From Pezicula radicicola (taxonomy: Eukaryota > Ascomycota > Leotiomycetes > Helotiales > Dermateaceae): 64,000 nucleotides of DNA. Positions 24,601 to 36,743 of this stretch are shown in pieces. Made by a program: the position numbers and the translations under genes. Under the pieces are notes generated by a model. That model saw only the letters and a program-made list of their open reading frames with translations. It ran no database searches and was not told where the DNA came from. Position 1 is the first letter of the stretch; every line of letters begins with the position of its first letter. The stretch covers positions 372,001 through 436,000 of the forward strand of contig PDUO01000031.1 in the NCBI GenBank assembly GCA_003008705.1, given 5' to 3'.

Positions 24601-27600
24601 AGTGCGGTGAGTGGATGTGGCCCAACTCCCCTTCACAATTCGTTGCTATTTTCTCTTCTCAAATCTTCCTCGGTCCTTTTTTCTTCTTGCGGTGTTATCA
24701 TCAAGGGGGGACTGCAATTTGCAAAGCCCTTGAAGCCTGCTAGCGACATGATTGAGAGATTTCGTATCACAAGTAATCTATCTCTAGGCCGTCGCTGCTG
24801 TCTAGATTCCCGAGGAGGGAAGGAATATGCAACGTTACGTTGTTGTTTCCTTCAGATGTGTTTGAGATGATGCTTTTCTTTTCGACAAAATACGTACAAT
24901 AGCTACCATCGTCAACTTGTCCTGATTGTCGTCGAGGATTATTTTGTGGTGGTCCGGGGTAAATGGGTTTCGGACGGAGTTCCCGAACGCCTCCTGACGC
25001 CTCTTGACGAGGGGAGTCCTGTACTTATTGCTGCACCTCTTTGCAAGGGCCAACGCTGCTTCTTTCACTATCCAATTAGAAACTGGAATCGAGGGACGAA
25101 GGTTTTCTTCTAGAATCATGGGATGGCCTTCCATGCCGTCACTTTCAGGAAGTTACAAGAGATGCGTATACCCCCTATACCTGCTTGTCATTTTGTTTCC
25201 CTCTAGAAATGACTGGCGCCAGGAACATGTGTTGCATCTGTCGATCAAGGCGTGAAGATCTGAAGATAATGCAGATGCAGATGCAGGCGCAAAGGAATCC
25301 TTCGCCTTCGCCTTTACCACGGCGATAACGAACCCTTGTACAGTACAGTACGGAAGTACTGTAGCAAGAGAATGGCTGTTTGGACCAAAAATTCGTCGCG
25401 TCTAGGCAAGCCTCGAGGGAGTTTTCGTGGTGGAGTAGTTGGTAGTTGAAACAGGTGAGGCTTGCACCGAGCATCTTTTGTCCAGGAGAAAGCCGTAAGG
25501 TTTACGAGGTATTTGGTAACGAATATTTTAAGACAAGGCTGTGGACGAGGCTATTTTTTATTATTTTATTACACTTTTCCTCTCCACATCACACATCATA
25601 CTATATGTCTTCTATTGGCGCCGTTTAGAGTGTCAGGGACTCAGGGTGCAGCTGAGAGAGCTGATCCCCGAGTCCTCTAAGCTCAATGGGATTTAGGCTT
25701 AAGCCCTTAAGCTTTCGCCAGCAAGCCTTCGGGATTCAGGCTCAGATGCATGTTCAGGTTTAAGCAGCCTCATATGCACCAATATGTAAGAAGGGACGGT
25801 CAAAGTAAGGACCAACGACTGAGATACATGAGACTACTGCACCCAAAGCCAAATTGACGGAGGCAGTATCACCATACTTCTCAAATATCACACTACGTTC
25901 TCCAAGATTGAGTTTCCTCTAAGTTCCAACTCGGCAACCAACTGTGCCTTACTAGGAGCCCAGACTCGTGGCCGAGATCTCTCGGTGCGGCTGACGGCTT
26001 CGATCTCGACTTTCTTAGACTAAGAAGCCGGATCGTGGAGCCTCATCATGTATTGTTTCGGGGGCTGCGTACCGTAGCCGTTCATGATGGACAATCAGCT
26101 CACCTCACCAAGAGCCAAGTAATTTCTGCGAAAGGCGGCTACACTATGTACAAAGGTACGTATGAGGCTTCTAAGCGTCAACAAGATGATACACCCGGTT
26201 CCCGAGGATTTGGGAATAGCCTTCCTCCGGTGCGCAGCTGCTATTCTTTTCCCCTCCGGTTCGGATATGGTAGGTAACTGTATCAAGAAGGTTCCTGTTG
26301 ACGGACCATCCCCCTTTTGCTGGCAATCATCATCAGCATAGAGTGTAGTTAGTAATCCAAAAGTTGTGGCGTTCAACTGGAACTTCAATTCGCCAATTGC
26401 AGTACATACGGGTATAGCCTGCGGATGCTTACATCCCATGCTATGATATTACCGTTATAGCGTTAATAATCGACCTTTCCTTTTCCTCTTCACACCTCGA
26501 GTACCGTTCCGTAGTCCGCAGCCAACGGGAATTTATGCACGGTTGTTACCACTACTTAGTGGGCTGCTGATTCAGTCCTGACTCTTCTTGACAAGTGCGA
26601 ACTTGTCACCGGACAATTTATTGTTACCAGAATATTTAGTGTCAGATAGCTGGGTGCTGGGGTCGCTTCGGGGCCCTTTCATGGGATTACTGGGATGTGG
26701 AGGAGGTCTGCATTATTGACAGGCCAGGATAAGAGGAAATCATTCTGGTATGTGCTGTGTGCTGTGTGAACATGGGGTTTGTGAACAGTAAAAGATGCTC
26801 CCCCCAAAGCTAGGCTCTTTCGAGGCCCCCGGTCCCGGACTCACCCCCTATTTTGGCTGACGGCCGACGTGTGATCCAGTCTTTTTAATCGTTTCTGGAC
26901 GCATCCTGGCCATCAACGGCTTTTTGATATATCCAAGCATCCCAATTGAAGATCCCCATCACATATGAATTTAGGCAGTCATCAGAATTGGCCTTCCCCT
27001 ACCAATGGGGATAGAGCGTGTGCTTGGGAATAAAGGACTGTCTCTAAATGTAGATCACGCCGCCAGCCACGTCTTCTCGTCCGAGGGGCAGGCGTTTTAC
27101 TTTCCGTTTCCTTTTGCCTTTGTGCACATCTCGTCTCCCAAGAAAAAAAAAAGTCGTGTGTGCGTTCGTTCACTCACTATTCGCTCCTCACTCGCCCAAG
27201 CAGTTCCACTTCCACCCACGGACAAAAATAAGGGTTGAAAAAGACGGGCGCAGCTAAGGAGAATTAGGGCAGGCAAGGTTGACAGGCATACTCCCCTCTT
27301 ACCACTTCTAGGAGAATTTGGACGGACGTTAAAGCCATGAGGCTTGCACCCCATTACCTCTTGGCCTCTCCCCCCTTGCCCTTGAAATATATGGCCTAGT
27401 CCTGGCATGTCGAGGCTCACGAATAAGAGCTTAGCTCCAGACCTAGCATGAACTCGTTGCTTCGGCCTTCGACTACCTTAAACTCCCATAACTCATGCTG
27501 ATCTATGCCATCGAGATCAGCATCAATTCTTCTTCTTGCGCAACAATAAGATCCCATCAAAAGCTTGGGCCCGCCGCAGCTGTTCCTGTCTCCCGTTAAC

Positions 27601-27661
27601 TTCCATAGCTTTCTCATCTCCATAACACCCACCAGAGATAAAGCGTGGGGAAGATGCATCA
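18623..27661. other. 9-kb gene-poor region upstream of the VIB-1-like gene
   Basis: Across about 9 kb no frame above ~130 codons and no recognisable domain was found on either strand, although base composition is not as AT-rich as in the RIP-scarred stretches. The proximal part (roughly 26.5-27.66 kb) probably contains the promoter and a long 5' UTR of the regulator at 27662. The rest could hold distal control sequence, non-coding transcripts or eroded genes. Confidence 0.55.
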
Positions 27662-29784
27662 ATGTCCCTAACACTATCAGTTGTCCCCATGGCACACGTT
27701 AAGCCAGAAGAGTCGGACCATTCGGTCTGGCAAGGGTACGCTTTACCACCACAGCATCAACAGCATCAACAGCATCAACAACATCAACAAGCACCGGTTG
27801 CTTCTCACCCTCCTTCTTTCGACCCTAACTTTCCCAGTGCTCCCTTAAATCTTGCGTACCATGGACGACCTCAGAAGGGAGCGTACCGTTCTTTGGATTT
27901 ACCGTCAACAACCACAAGACCTATACCACGAGAAGGAGATGGAATCCTAACCTCATCGCCGCCAACCCTAAACTCACATCACAGTTACCCCTCTCTGAAG
28001 AGAGCTTTCAATGAGGATGCGCCATATGGAGAAGCTGTGCATGATTTCCGAGAAGAATTTCAGGAAGCTCCAAAGCCGACTATCCAACAGGACCACCGGC
28101 TACTTTCATTTAGCCGTCTTCCGGACAAACACACCCTCCTTGATGCCCATGGACGAGTACAGCAGATAGATCTATCAGCGCAAATCCATGGCATGTTTTT
28201 CCTCTCAGAAATGGGAACACCCGCAGCCGACGGCACAGTGCAGCCAGAACTAACCTGCTACCGTCGGAACCTTTTTCAAATCTCCGGGTCAGTCACAGCT
28301 CCTCGCAGCTCTCTTTCTATGATCAGTGAGCGCGGAGAACGGATCCCAGTGATGAGTCTCGAGGTTGCGATTTCTGCTATAGAGTCAGTAGATGGCCACT
28401 CCATAAAACTGATCGTAATTCCGTGGAAGACCCCTCCCCCAAATTCTCCAGAGGTGGGCCCAGGCCAGGAGCACGAGCCAGCGCCAATACCACTGCTTCC
28501 CTATGAAGACGGTAATCCGGATATCAAAGGCGACTTTGCAGTTTATCCCATTGCGTACAGACGCTTGCAGTTCAGAATAGCAACAGCTAACAATGGTCGG
28601 AGGAGAGAACTGCAGCAACACTTTGTGTTGCATCTTGATGTTATAGCGACTTTGGCGAATGGGCAAAAGATCAACGCTTGCGAGACGACAACATCCCCAA
28701 TAGTGGTGAGAGGGAGGAGTCCGAGAAATTTTCAGGCGAGGAAGGAGATTCCTTTGGTGGGATCATCTGCGTCAAGAGGGCAAGCTCCCGAACTGCATAT
28801 GGTGACAACTGTTGCATCTTCGAGACCAGTTGCGGCCGTGGACTCAAAGGTGTTAAAGCCTCCAGGAAACCTTGAGCTTCCAAGGGGACCATTCAATTTT
28901 GATGCCAGCAATCTGCCTCCATCACCATTGCAGATGCGCCAACAGTAAGTTCCAATTTAACTTGAACCCAAAAATCTCCATGACGGCCGGATAATTTCAC
29001 TCGAAACGGAACAATAGGGTCCATGAAGTGTAGAATTTCCACTGTTAGCATTCGTATAGTATTCGAAGGAGTGAGCTGATCGGTGAATAGGACTTACTCA
29101 AGCTGGAACCCGTCGCAACATCCCTCCGACCACACCACCAGCGGTGCAACCCCAAACTCTTACCCACCATCCAACCTCGGTCTAGGGGAATACATGCACG
29201 TCAGCAACAACTCTGACCCAAATAATCTCCAGACCGTAAGCTCAATAGCGCCCACAAGCACAATGCCAGCTCCCCTCCACTCACAGCCCCCACATCAAAT
29301 CCGGCCGCAATACCATTATCACCAACCTCCAAACAACACTACCTCGCCGATACAGCAGCTGCATTCTCCGCTTCCTTCCAATCCCGCTGTCCGGTTCATA
29401 GACAGCAATCCTCGCCCAACAAAATCTCCACGGCATATGGCTCCCTCCGAACTACCCTCCAATGCCTACAACCCCCAAGAATACAGCAATGCGCGATTCG
29501 CACCTCCGTACAGCGCACCACCGATGGAAGCCCCATTGCAGCCAAGCCCCTTAACACAGCCGCCTTTGCAGCAACGCGAGTACTTCCCAACCACCACGTC
29601 CATGAGTATGAGTATGCAAGCTTGGACGACAGCAAGCGATGTAGGAGCACTATATGGGGCAACGACTGGGGTGGTGCTTCCAGCGGTGAGTGCCGCGCAT
29701 TATGATTTTGGAAACGAGCATGGCTACGTGAAGTCTGAGCCTACGAGTCTTCCCCAGCAAAATTATACCTGGAATCCAGTATAA
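27662..29784 (+). CDS. VIB-1/XprG-type transcription factor (Ndt80/PhoG DNA-binding domain)
   Basis: Two exons, 27662-28944 and 29091-29784, with a 146-bp intron (GTAAGT..AATAG, CTGAT branch), give 658 residues. ATG 27689 is an in-frame alternative start. The N-terminus has a Gln/His tract (31-43). The Ndt80-type DNA-binding domain spans about 195-365: E-L-T-C-Y-R-R-N-L-F-Q-I-S-G, I-V-I-P-W-K-T-P-P-P, F-R-I-A-T-A-N-N-G-R-R and P-I-V-V-R-G-R-S-P-R-N-F-Q-A-R-K. These are near-invariant in Neurospora VIB-1 and Aspergillus XprG. One change is Tyr at 299 in P-I-A-Y-R-R-L-Q-F-R where relatives usually have Trp. The C-terminal half is Pro/Ser/Asn-rich and low in complexity, as in activators. In known fungi this factor controls extracellular proteases, the response to starvation, and HET-gene-dependent cell death. 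Confidence 0.93.
27752..27790 (+). repeat. 9-bp coding minisatellite (Gln-His-Gln units)
   Basis: CAGCATCAA is repeated about 4.3 times with one or two substitutions, encoding the Q-H-Q tract near the N-terminus of the VIB-1-like protein. Such in-frame units are prone to length change between strains. Confidence 0.8.
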
Positions 29785-31018
29785 CAGCTTGAAGGACCAG
29801 GAGATACCCATCGATAGCAATGGCACTAGGTACGAGGCACTAAGAACCACATAATACGCAGCGCAGGATCGTATGAAGATCTATCTTTTTGCAGAGCCTT
29901 GAGCTTCCAGTGTGCCAGTTAAGAATAGCTCCGATATTGAGATCGAGAGCAGGTTCCTTTACTACGACTATTATTTTCCATTTTCCGCAATGAATTTCCT
30001 ATGTTTGACGCATGTACACGAAGCGACGTCTTTACACCCCCTCAGCCGAGTTTTTATCTGCCATTTAGCGACACATGTAAACTACGCGCAAAATACACAT
30101 TCAACATTACACATACATCTGGTATTAGCAAAGGACGAAAAGCAGGAGTGATGGAACCATCACAGGGGATATCAGTCTAAGCTTGGAATTCTGCAGCTGC
30201 AGCATGATAGACGATCCCTGAGTGACTTGGAGGAGTGGTGTATAGTGTTGAAAGGAGAGATGATTGATTGGTTGATTGATGGGATGCAAGGTGCAGGCAG
30301 GTGTAATGAAGGAGAGAGACTATAATACTCAGCTGGGAAAAGGAAAGCTAGAAAAGGCGCGGTGCGGACATAAGAGAGATACCCCATCATACCCCCTTTA
30401 TGAAGCAAGAAAGCAAGCAAGCAAACATTTTTGAGCCCCATACTGCGTCCTTTCGTATATATTTCTGAGCCCTTTTGCCATCCTTCTACATAGATAGGAT
30501 CATCATAGCAGAAAATAGTGAAGATGTAAAAGGACGAGGTGTAGCACCATAGTAGGGGGAGAACAACAGTACTCGGAATTTTCCGAGTCAAGACACATCA
30601 ACTGTCGTCGTATTAAGCATTTCCACATCATCCCAAAAAGAAAGACAAAACAAAAATAAAATTCTCCTCTATGGGGGGTTGCCGTGAAACAGCCGCCGTC
30701 CGCAAATCCCATACATTCTCCGAAAATACCATACATCATCCCAACATTTTGGGTTCACAAGGTTGAGTGCAGAAAGTGACATAAATACCCGTAGAAAACC
30801 GGGAGACATAAGCGTGAAGCGATGCTGCGTTTAGCGCTTAAATGTTTTCTTAAGGAGATCATTATTCCTGGCGGATTGTATTTCCCCCGCATTTTCAACT
30901 TTTTGAACCTCCAACCCACAAGCCACAATTGCGCAAGCAACAAACGACTCAGAACGACGACAACGACGACGAGAAGAGGCATTGAAGAGCAGAAAGATAC
31001 GATAGATAGACGGAAATT
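29785..31018. other. Intergenic: 3' UTR of the regulator and promoter of the DUF2011 gene
   Basis: No gene recognised. Reading frames here lack coding character. Several runs of A/G and C/T are present, and ATCAATCAATC-type short repeats continue into the intron of the next gene. Confidence 0.5.
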
Positions 31019-32130
31019 ATGTTTGAGATTCCTGATGCTAAGCGGTATGTTGCGCACAATCAATCAAGCAATCAATCAATCGGACGAGCAAGAGAGCAAG
31101 CAAATCAATTCATAGCAATTGCAAGACAATTGAATTCTACCTTTCGTACATTACTATCTTACCTACGTACCCAAGCTAAGCTAATCTCATTCTCTCTTCT
31201 CGCCACAGTATCCGACGTAGTGACCTCTACACAAACGATAGATCAGACTCCTCAGAAGACGAAGGCGAAGACCTACACGATCGACCTGATGCAGAGAGTG
31301 CGCAGTTGTTACGAGATAAATTAGCTGCTATTTATGGACCTTTACCAGAATTGACGCGTTCCCCTACACCACCTGAGGATAAAGATATACATGGACCACC
31401 AGCTAGAGAAGAAGATAAGGAGGAAGAGGTTTTCGAATTCAGACTTTTTTCTGGGGCTGGTTATGCTGGGAAGGGTTCGAAGGATGGTGGGGCGGATGGA
31501 GATGCGGATGGAGGGGGAGAGAAAATACATGCGCAGAGGATTGTGTTAGGAGACGAGGATGAAGAATGGGGAGATGGAGGATTTACTACTCCTCAACGTT
31601 CACTCCGGTATTACATTTCCGAAAAAGCAGAAGGAGAACGGAAATTGGGATTTGAGATGATGGCTATTGAAGGAGATGAGATATTGAAGGGGAAAGAGAA
31701 GAGAGCTTGGGGATTGGAGGTTCCGTGGAGGGTTAAGGTTCTTAGGGTTCAGAATACGAAGAAAATTAAGGCATCCCTGGGGGGTGGAGAGAAGGTTATT
31801 ACTGTTCCTTTGGATGGCGAAGGGAAGGAGGGGAAGAAGAGTAAGCCGGGGAAGAAACGGAGGATTTTGTTGAGGAAGAGGGAGAAGGTGAAGAAGGAGA
31901 GGGAGGAGGAGAAGAAGGCGAAATTGCAAGGGAAGGAGGAGTATGAGAAGGAGAAGAGGGCGAGGTTGAATAGGGCGAAGAAGATTAAAAGGAGGGCTAA
32001 GGAGAAGGCGGAGAAGGAAGCCAAGAGGAGTGGTGCTGGAGGTGGAGATGCTGTTGAAAGTAATAAGGGACAGGGAGAGGAGAGTATACAAGACGCGGAA
32101 GACGTTTCTACCATCAGTATTGATAAATAA
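31019..32130 (+). CDS. DUF2011-family protein
   Basis: Two exons: a 26-bp first exon (31019-31044, M-F-E-I-P-D-A-K-R) and 31209-32130, separated by a 164-bp intron (GTATGT..CACAG). The product has 315 residues. The N-terminal M-F-E-I-P-D-A-K-R, the Asp/Glu-rich stretch, L-L-R-D-K-L-A-A-I-Y-G and F-R-L-F fit the fungal DUF2011 family of unknown function. The C-terminal ~110 residues are a highly charged Lys/Arg/Glu helix (K-K-E-R-E-E-E-K-K), suggesting a nuclear or nucleolar protein that binds RNA or ribosome precursors; that role is a guess from composition. The tiny first exon makes the start easy to miss; without it the frame would appear to begin at 31306. Confidence 0.85.
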
Positions 32131-33738
32131 TATTTCGAATTGAATCCAATCCAAGCACTTCTACAGTCCTTCTTTTCCATGGCCACAACATAAAATCTCA
32201 GACAGATACGCAACTCGGTCTCCTCAAAAATAAGCTTTCCTTGTGGCTTACTTAGCTTAAGTAATTATAAGCAAACAAAACAATCTACTCTTTTCTGAAA
32301 CCTCCGGGCTCTCTGACAGTAATCACGGTTCGGTAGATCCCGGAACCTAGAAAATCTTCAAGCTGACCATGCCAATGACCCAATAACTCGGGACTCGGAA
32401 ACACTAGAAGCGCTTAGTTCTTACCACTAAATACTCAAAACACGTCAAGACTATCTACTCCGTAAACCATGCTAATTGCTGATGGTGCACGGTCTCCTCC
32501 TCGGAGTATTTTCTTTAGACTACTGGGCGTGCATGAGATACTTCCCGTATTTTAGTTTGTTACGGTCTGTGGCTTAGAATGTTTAAAGTGTGGTGGTGCC
32601 ACTGTACGTAAGTGTAGGGTGAACTTAAAGTTTAGTGATTTTTTGGTGATTTTAGTACTTACTAGTAGGTGGGGGAGCTGAGGTAGGTAAAGGGGGAGGG
32701 AAAGTTGTCTTTTCTATTGGGATCTTAGATACCTAGTATAACACTTGATTTTTTTTTCAGTTTATTGTAAGGTGGCTCGAAGTTGAAGTTTGAGGTTTTG
32801 GTTTTCTTCTTTTATTAGTAGTTCTTTTACTCTTTTTAAAAGAGTGTTTTTGGTTTTAAGTGCTAGGTTTTCATTGGTGTAGTGTCAAGTATTTGTTTTT
32901 ACTGAGGGGGGTTTTTCAGTTATGGAGGGGAAGGAAGGTGGTATAGAGGAAATGGGTTTTAAGGAAGGAGAGGTGAGAAGTTGGGAAGTTGAGAAATTTT
33001 TATATACATTAGGTAGGACACATAAATAGTAAAATTATTTTAGTACAAGTCCTTGTCATATTTTAGAAGAAGGATTCATTGATTGCATAAGTTTGTCTTG
33101 AAAGAGACACATCCTGGGAAGTACTTTAGATTATAATAAGTCTGGAAAAATTGTGTACTTCGTTTTTCCTAAATGTAGACAGAAGTTCTGCTAGAGATAG
33201 TTGTCCTTATACTTGAATTTATGTGGAGGCTTGGATATTTTGGATGGCATAGCTCTGGGGAGTGGGTTGTTGGAGAATTATTTTGCAATTGGAGCTTGAG
33301 CAATCAATCTACTTGATTTGGGAGTGCATGAGACTTGGAAAGGTTGCGGGAATAACTCACTTGACTTGTGCACAACAAAAACATATGTATTTTAGGAGTG
33401 AAATCCTTGGGATGTTGAGTCCCTGTATAAAATGGAAGGAAACAGGGGTTGGGGAATAGAGAGTATGAGTAGTTGTTTCACTTGGAACTCTGGATTTAGA
33501 TAGCCCACTTAATTACTACCTGTTGAATAGTGAAGTATGTTCTGGAATAGGCCTGCAGTTTCCCTTACTTTGTCCCTTTGTAATAGAAGTCTATAAGTAA
33601 GGCTTCTATAGAGCTATTAGCTATGCATGCGATACAGAATCAATAAATTTGCTTCCTCAAAAATATGACCATTCCATACTACTTTATTCCACTAGTTGGT
33701 TGATATAATGACTTAAATGCCAAAGAATCCATCATCTC
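32131..33738. other. Intergenic, T/G-rich, no gene seen
   Basis: About 1.6 kb between convergent genes. The plus strand is rich in G and T. A 65-codon frame at 33262-33459 has no support. No repeat unit was recognised. Confidence 0.5.
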
Positions 33739-34924
33739 CTAGACAGATCTAAATGAAGGAAATAACATACGATCACCTATATTAATAGTTGGGATCGTGC
33801 AAGTCCTATGTAGCTTCCTCTCTCTCGCAAAGTAACCTTTCAAAGCGTTCAAAAATTGCACTTCCTTTGTGCTAACATATCTCTCAAGTAGAGAGTCATC
33901 AATGGGGACACCAGGATCAAAATAAGTCACCCAAGATAAATTAATTTCCTTGACACCATGAAAAGACCGGAGTCCCCCATGACTCGGATAGACTTCATAT
34001 TCCGGGTCAAGTGAGAAGTTTTCCAATTTTCCATTCAAATAGTCCTTCGTATATTGGTTCCAAAGAACCATGCTGATTCGGATCTTTTGAATCAAGTGAA
34101 TATTGGTATTTCCGTTCTGAGCCTCGAGCTTCGCGATGGCGGCAAGATGTGCCCAGTTTTCCTCGTAAGGCCAGAACGAGACGGTGTCGAGGACTGGGTG
34201 GAAATAGATTGGTCGTACTGTCAAACCAGGAAAGAGGACCTTGTAGCATTTGAAGGTTTCTGCACGACTTTCTTGATTAATGTGTAGTGTAATGCTAGAT
34301 CATCAGGCCGTCAGTTTCTCACAATCTGATTTATGAGGACAATGATTAAACATTGAAGTTGACTTACGGAAGTTTATTGCGTACACGGTGACGATTATGG
34401 AAGCCTGGCTCCTGGCAATTAGGGATCCTCCCAAGACCATAATTCAAGGGTTCACTGTTATAAAAATAACATTTACAGCTGGGAATGTGGTCATCCAGGA
34501 TATCGAAATACCTACTCATCTTGACATGGACAGTTCGGCGTGGAAAGCATAGTTGCCAGATATGAAAACGTAATTCCGGGGGGAGGCTCTTAAATTTGAT
34601 GAACTCCCCTTCTGGAATAGACTCTCCGACAGTATTGAGCACACGCGCTTCGGGGGGCTGTGCCGGATTCTCAGTGTGGGGACCCATGGCCGGTGAGTCT
34701 TTGTTCTGGAGGGATTGCTCTATTGGAAGATCGACCATGGCTTGGGAATCAGGTTGAGCTGCGCTCCCAGCTTCGTGATCCATCGCGGAGCTGGTTGTAT
34801 CGAACATTGGTGTTGGATGCTCAACTTGCTGGTCTGTAGTCGATGCGATGGAGATTTTGGTGCGTTTAGCTTGATTTTGCATTGTGGGTGATTGCAGCAT
34901 TGTATGTTTGACCTTGAGACCCAT
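33739..34924 (-). CDS. 2EXR-domain protein, paralogue 1 of a tandem trio
   Basis: Exons 34924-34368 and 34294-33739, joined over a 73-bp intron (GTAAGT..TCTAG), give 370 residues. After ~105 variable residues the 2EXR domain begins: F-K-S-L-P-P-E-L-R-F-H-I-W, then P-R-R-T-V-H-V, then I-N-Q-E-S-R-A-E-T, the shared signature of this large fungal family of unknown function. The segment D-I-L-D-D-H is followed by an insertion with three cysteines before N-K-L-P. Later blocks G-G-L-R-S-F-H-G-V-K-E and the Arg/Glu-rich Y-F-A-R-E-R-K-L are shared with the two neighbours. It has the longest N-terminus and the only intron of the trio. The start at 34924 is the first ATG in frame; internal Met codons are possible. 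Confidence 0.82.
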
Positions 34925-35279
34925 GATGAAGCGCAGCACCCTGTTCAGATGTTGTTGTGGGTGGTGGATGTAAATGTGGATGAATGTGTGAAGCTACTTG
35001 AAGATGGAAGAAGAGGATCTCGCTATGTGATGTCGCTAGCGCCATATCACTTATCCAGAAACGCACCGGTGCGACTGACTTGACTTTAGTAACTCACTGG
35101 ACTCAAGTAACCGAATCTAGGTATTCTTATGTGACAACACTTGCACGCGATCAAAGCTTCAGCAATGGCTTATAGTTCAATTTAGTAATGTTCTCCTCTC
35201 CCTGCTTAAACCCATTGCCCTTGCCCATCAATTCTCATGATCAACTCATATCCACACTTCCTTCAAAGAAACAGGCCAA

Positions 35280-35464
35280 TACCGTACGAATTGGTTTATA
35301 AGAGATCATTTTCATTGGAGCAACTAAGTTACCCAGATCAAGTGAGTTATCCAGACCAAGCGAGTTGTCCAGATCAAGTGAGTTACCCAGATCAAGTAGG
35401 TTACCTAAATCATCTGAATAAACCTCTATTCAAAAATAATCTTTTATAAACCAATTCGTACGTA
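35280..35464. repeat. TIR minisatellite element, copy A (complete)
   Basis: The left end TACCGTACGAATTGGTTTAT (35280) and the right end near 35464 are inverted repeats of about 33 bases. The core is five to six units of AGATCAAGTGAGTTACCC (reverse orientation of the family unit). It lies between 2EXR paralogues 1 and 2. The repeat reads through as an open frame encoding Y-P-D-Q-V-S, which is not a gene. Confidence 0.85.
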
Positions 35465-35493
35465 CCAAAAGGACCCCAAATCAAGAACATTGG

Positions 35494-36366
35494 TTACTCT
35501 AGATCCAAATGTCTTGTAAAGTATCCCTGACCCTCAAGGTATGGGTTCTCGCACATTGTTATGACTGGGATCTCCATACCCGGAACAAGCTTCTTCTCTC
35601 TTTCAAAATATTCAACCATAGCATCATGTAAATCCCGCTCTTTCTCTGGAGTATCTAGCCGGCTATCAACCTCCCTACTAACGGACTCGCCAGCGTTAAG
35701 TATGACCTCCTTCAATCCGTGAAAGGATCGTAGGCCGCCAACTGTTGGATCGATATCGAAACGATCTCTGAGATTGCTTCCATGCTCGTACTGAAACTCA
35801 TGTAAAATGTTGTCCAGCTTCCCTGCCAAGTACTCCTGCGTATCTGATTCCCAGAAAACAAATCTAAGCTCTAAGTTCTGAATCAACTCGATATTTGACC
35901 TAGTACGCTTCGCAATACACGCCATAGCCGTGAGCTGTACGAACTCGATGATGTCAACGCTGGTGTAGTAGCCTACGAAGTAGACTATGTCGAGTGCTGG
36001 ATGGAACATAATAGGTTGTTTTGTTAGACCGGGAAAGAGAACCGCGTAGCGTCGAAGAGTTTCCTGTCGGCTTTCATAACTGACATACATTGTAACAGGA
36101 AGTTTGTTACGTCCACGCATTCGGTCTTCGCACACTACCACATCAGGGTCGCTGATCTCGCAATCCTCGCCTCCACACATACCAATATGATCGTCTACGA
36201 TGTCGTGATCAATACTGAGAAGTACACGGACCTTACGGCGTGGAAATGAATGACGCCAGATGTGTAGGCGCACTTCCGGTGGTAGCTTCTTGAAAATGGT
36301 GAATTGACATGAGTTGGTAGGGAGGATGAGGGACTTCGCCGCGGTGGTTGGTGATTGAGAATCCAT
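35494..36366 (-). CDS. 2EXR-domain protein, paralogue 2
   Basis: Single exon. The frame is open from 36453, but the Met at 36366 (M-D-S-Q-S-P) gives a start position like its relatives, with 290 residues; the longer form has 319. The 2EXR signature is complete: F-K-K-L-P-P-E-V-R-L-H-I-W, F-P-R-R-K-V-R-V, and Y-E-S-R-Q-E-T. The insertion after D-I-V-D-D-H contains C-G-G-E-D-C and one more Cys, close to that of paralogue 3. G-G-L-R-S-F-H-G-L-K-E and Y-F-E-R-E-K-K-L follow. It ends with a conserved P-V-I-T-M block. Function of the family is unknown. It is tandem with and on the same strand as the other two, with repeat elements in both spacers. Confidence 0.85.
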   Translation of the reverse strand: MDSQSPTTAAKSLILPTNSCQFTIFKKLPPEVRLHIWRHSFPRRKVRVLLSIDHDIVDDHIGMCGGEDCEISDPDVVVCEDRMRGRNKLPVTMYVSYESRQETLRRYAVLFPGLTKQPIMFHPALDIVYFVGYYTSVDIIEFVQLTAMACIAKRTRSNIELIQNLELRFVFWESDTQEYLAGKLDNILHEFQYEHGSNLRDRFDIDPTVGGLRSFHGLKEVILNAGESVSREVDSRLDTPEKERDLHDAMVEYFEREKKLVPGMEIPVITMCENPYLEGQGYFTRHLDLE

Positions 36367-36639
36367 TGTATTAGTGATCTCGATAGATAGATGGTGAAAT
36401 TGATTTGCGCAATGTTGGAGTTGCTTTTGTAAGCAAGAGTAGTTGAGGCCCAAACCGAGAACGTTGTGTTGATATCGAGGACTAGCGCATAATGTAGCCT
36501 TGCGCCTCCAACCAATTCACTGATCTGCAAGTTTGATAAAGCTAGGTACATCTATGACCTCGTCTAACTACCTATAAAGCTGAGTTTTTGCCCTTGCATA
36601 GTAGGCAGATTGTAAAATCTCAGACCGCCTAAATGTCAC

Positions 36640-36743
36640 TACCGTACGAATTGGGTAACTCACTTGACTTGGATAACTCACTTGATTTAAGCAACTCACT
36701 TGTCCTAATCAAAATGATCCCTTATAAACCAATTCGTACGGTA
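36640..36743. repeat. TIR minisatellite element, copy B (short)
   Basis: A 104-bp copy with ends TACCGTACGAATTGG and CCAATTCGTACGGTA, flanking three units of GTAACTCACTTGA-like sequence. The left arm is internally shortened to ~15 bases while the right arm keeps the full TIR. The ends fit insertion at a TA dinucleotide. Confidence 0.85.

Noticed and set aside
33262..33459. 65-codon frame in the 32-33.7 kb gap
   Set aside because: Short, isolated and in skewed T/G-rich DNA, with no supporting motif.
35237..35449. Reading frame coding a Y-P-D-Q-V-S repeat protein
   Set aside because: It is simply the minisatellite core of the TIR element read through; similar false frames occur at 53280-53600.
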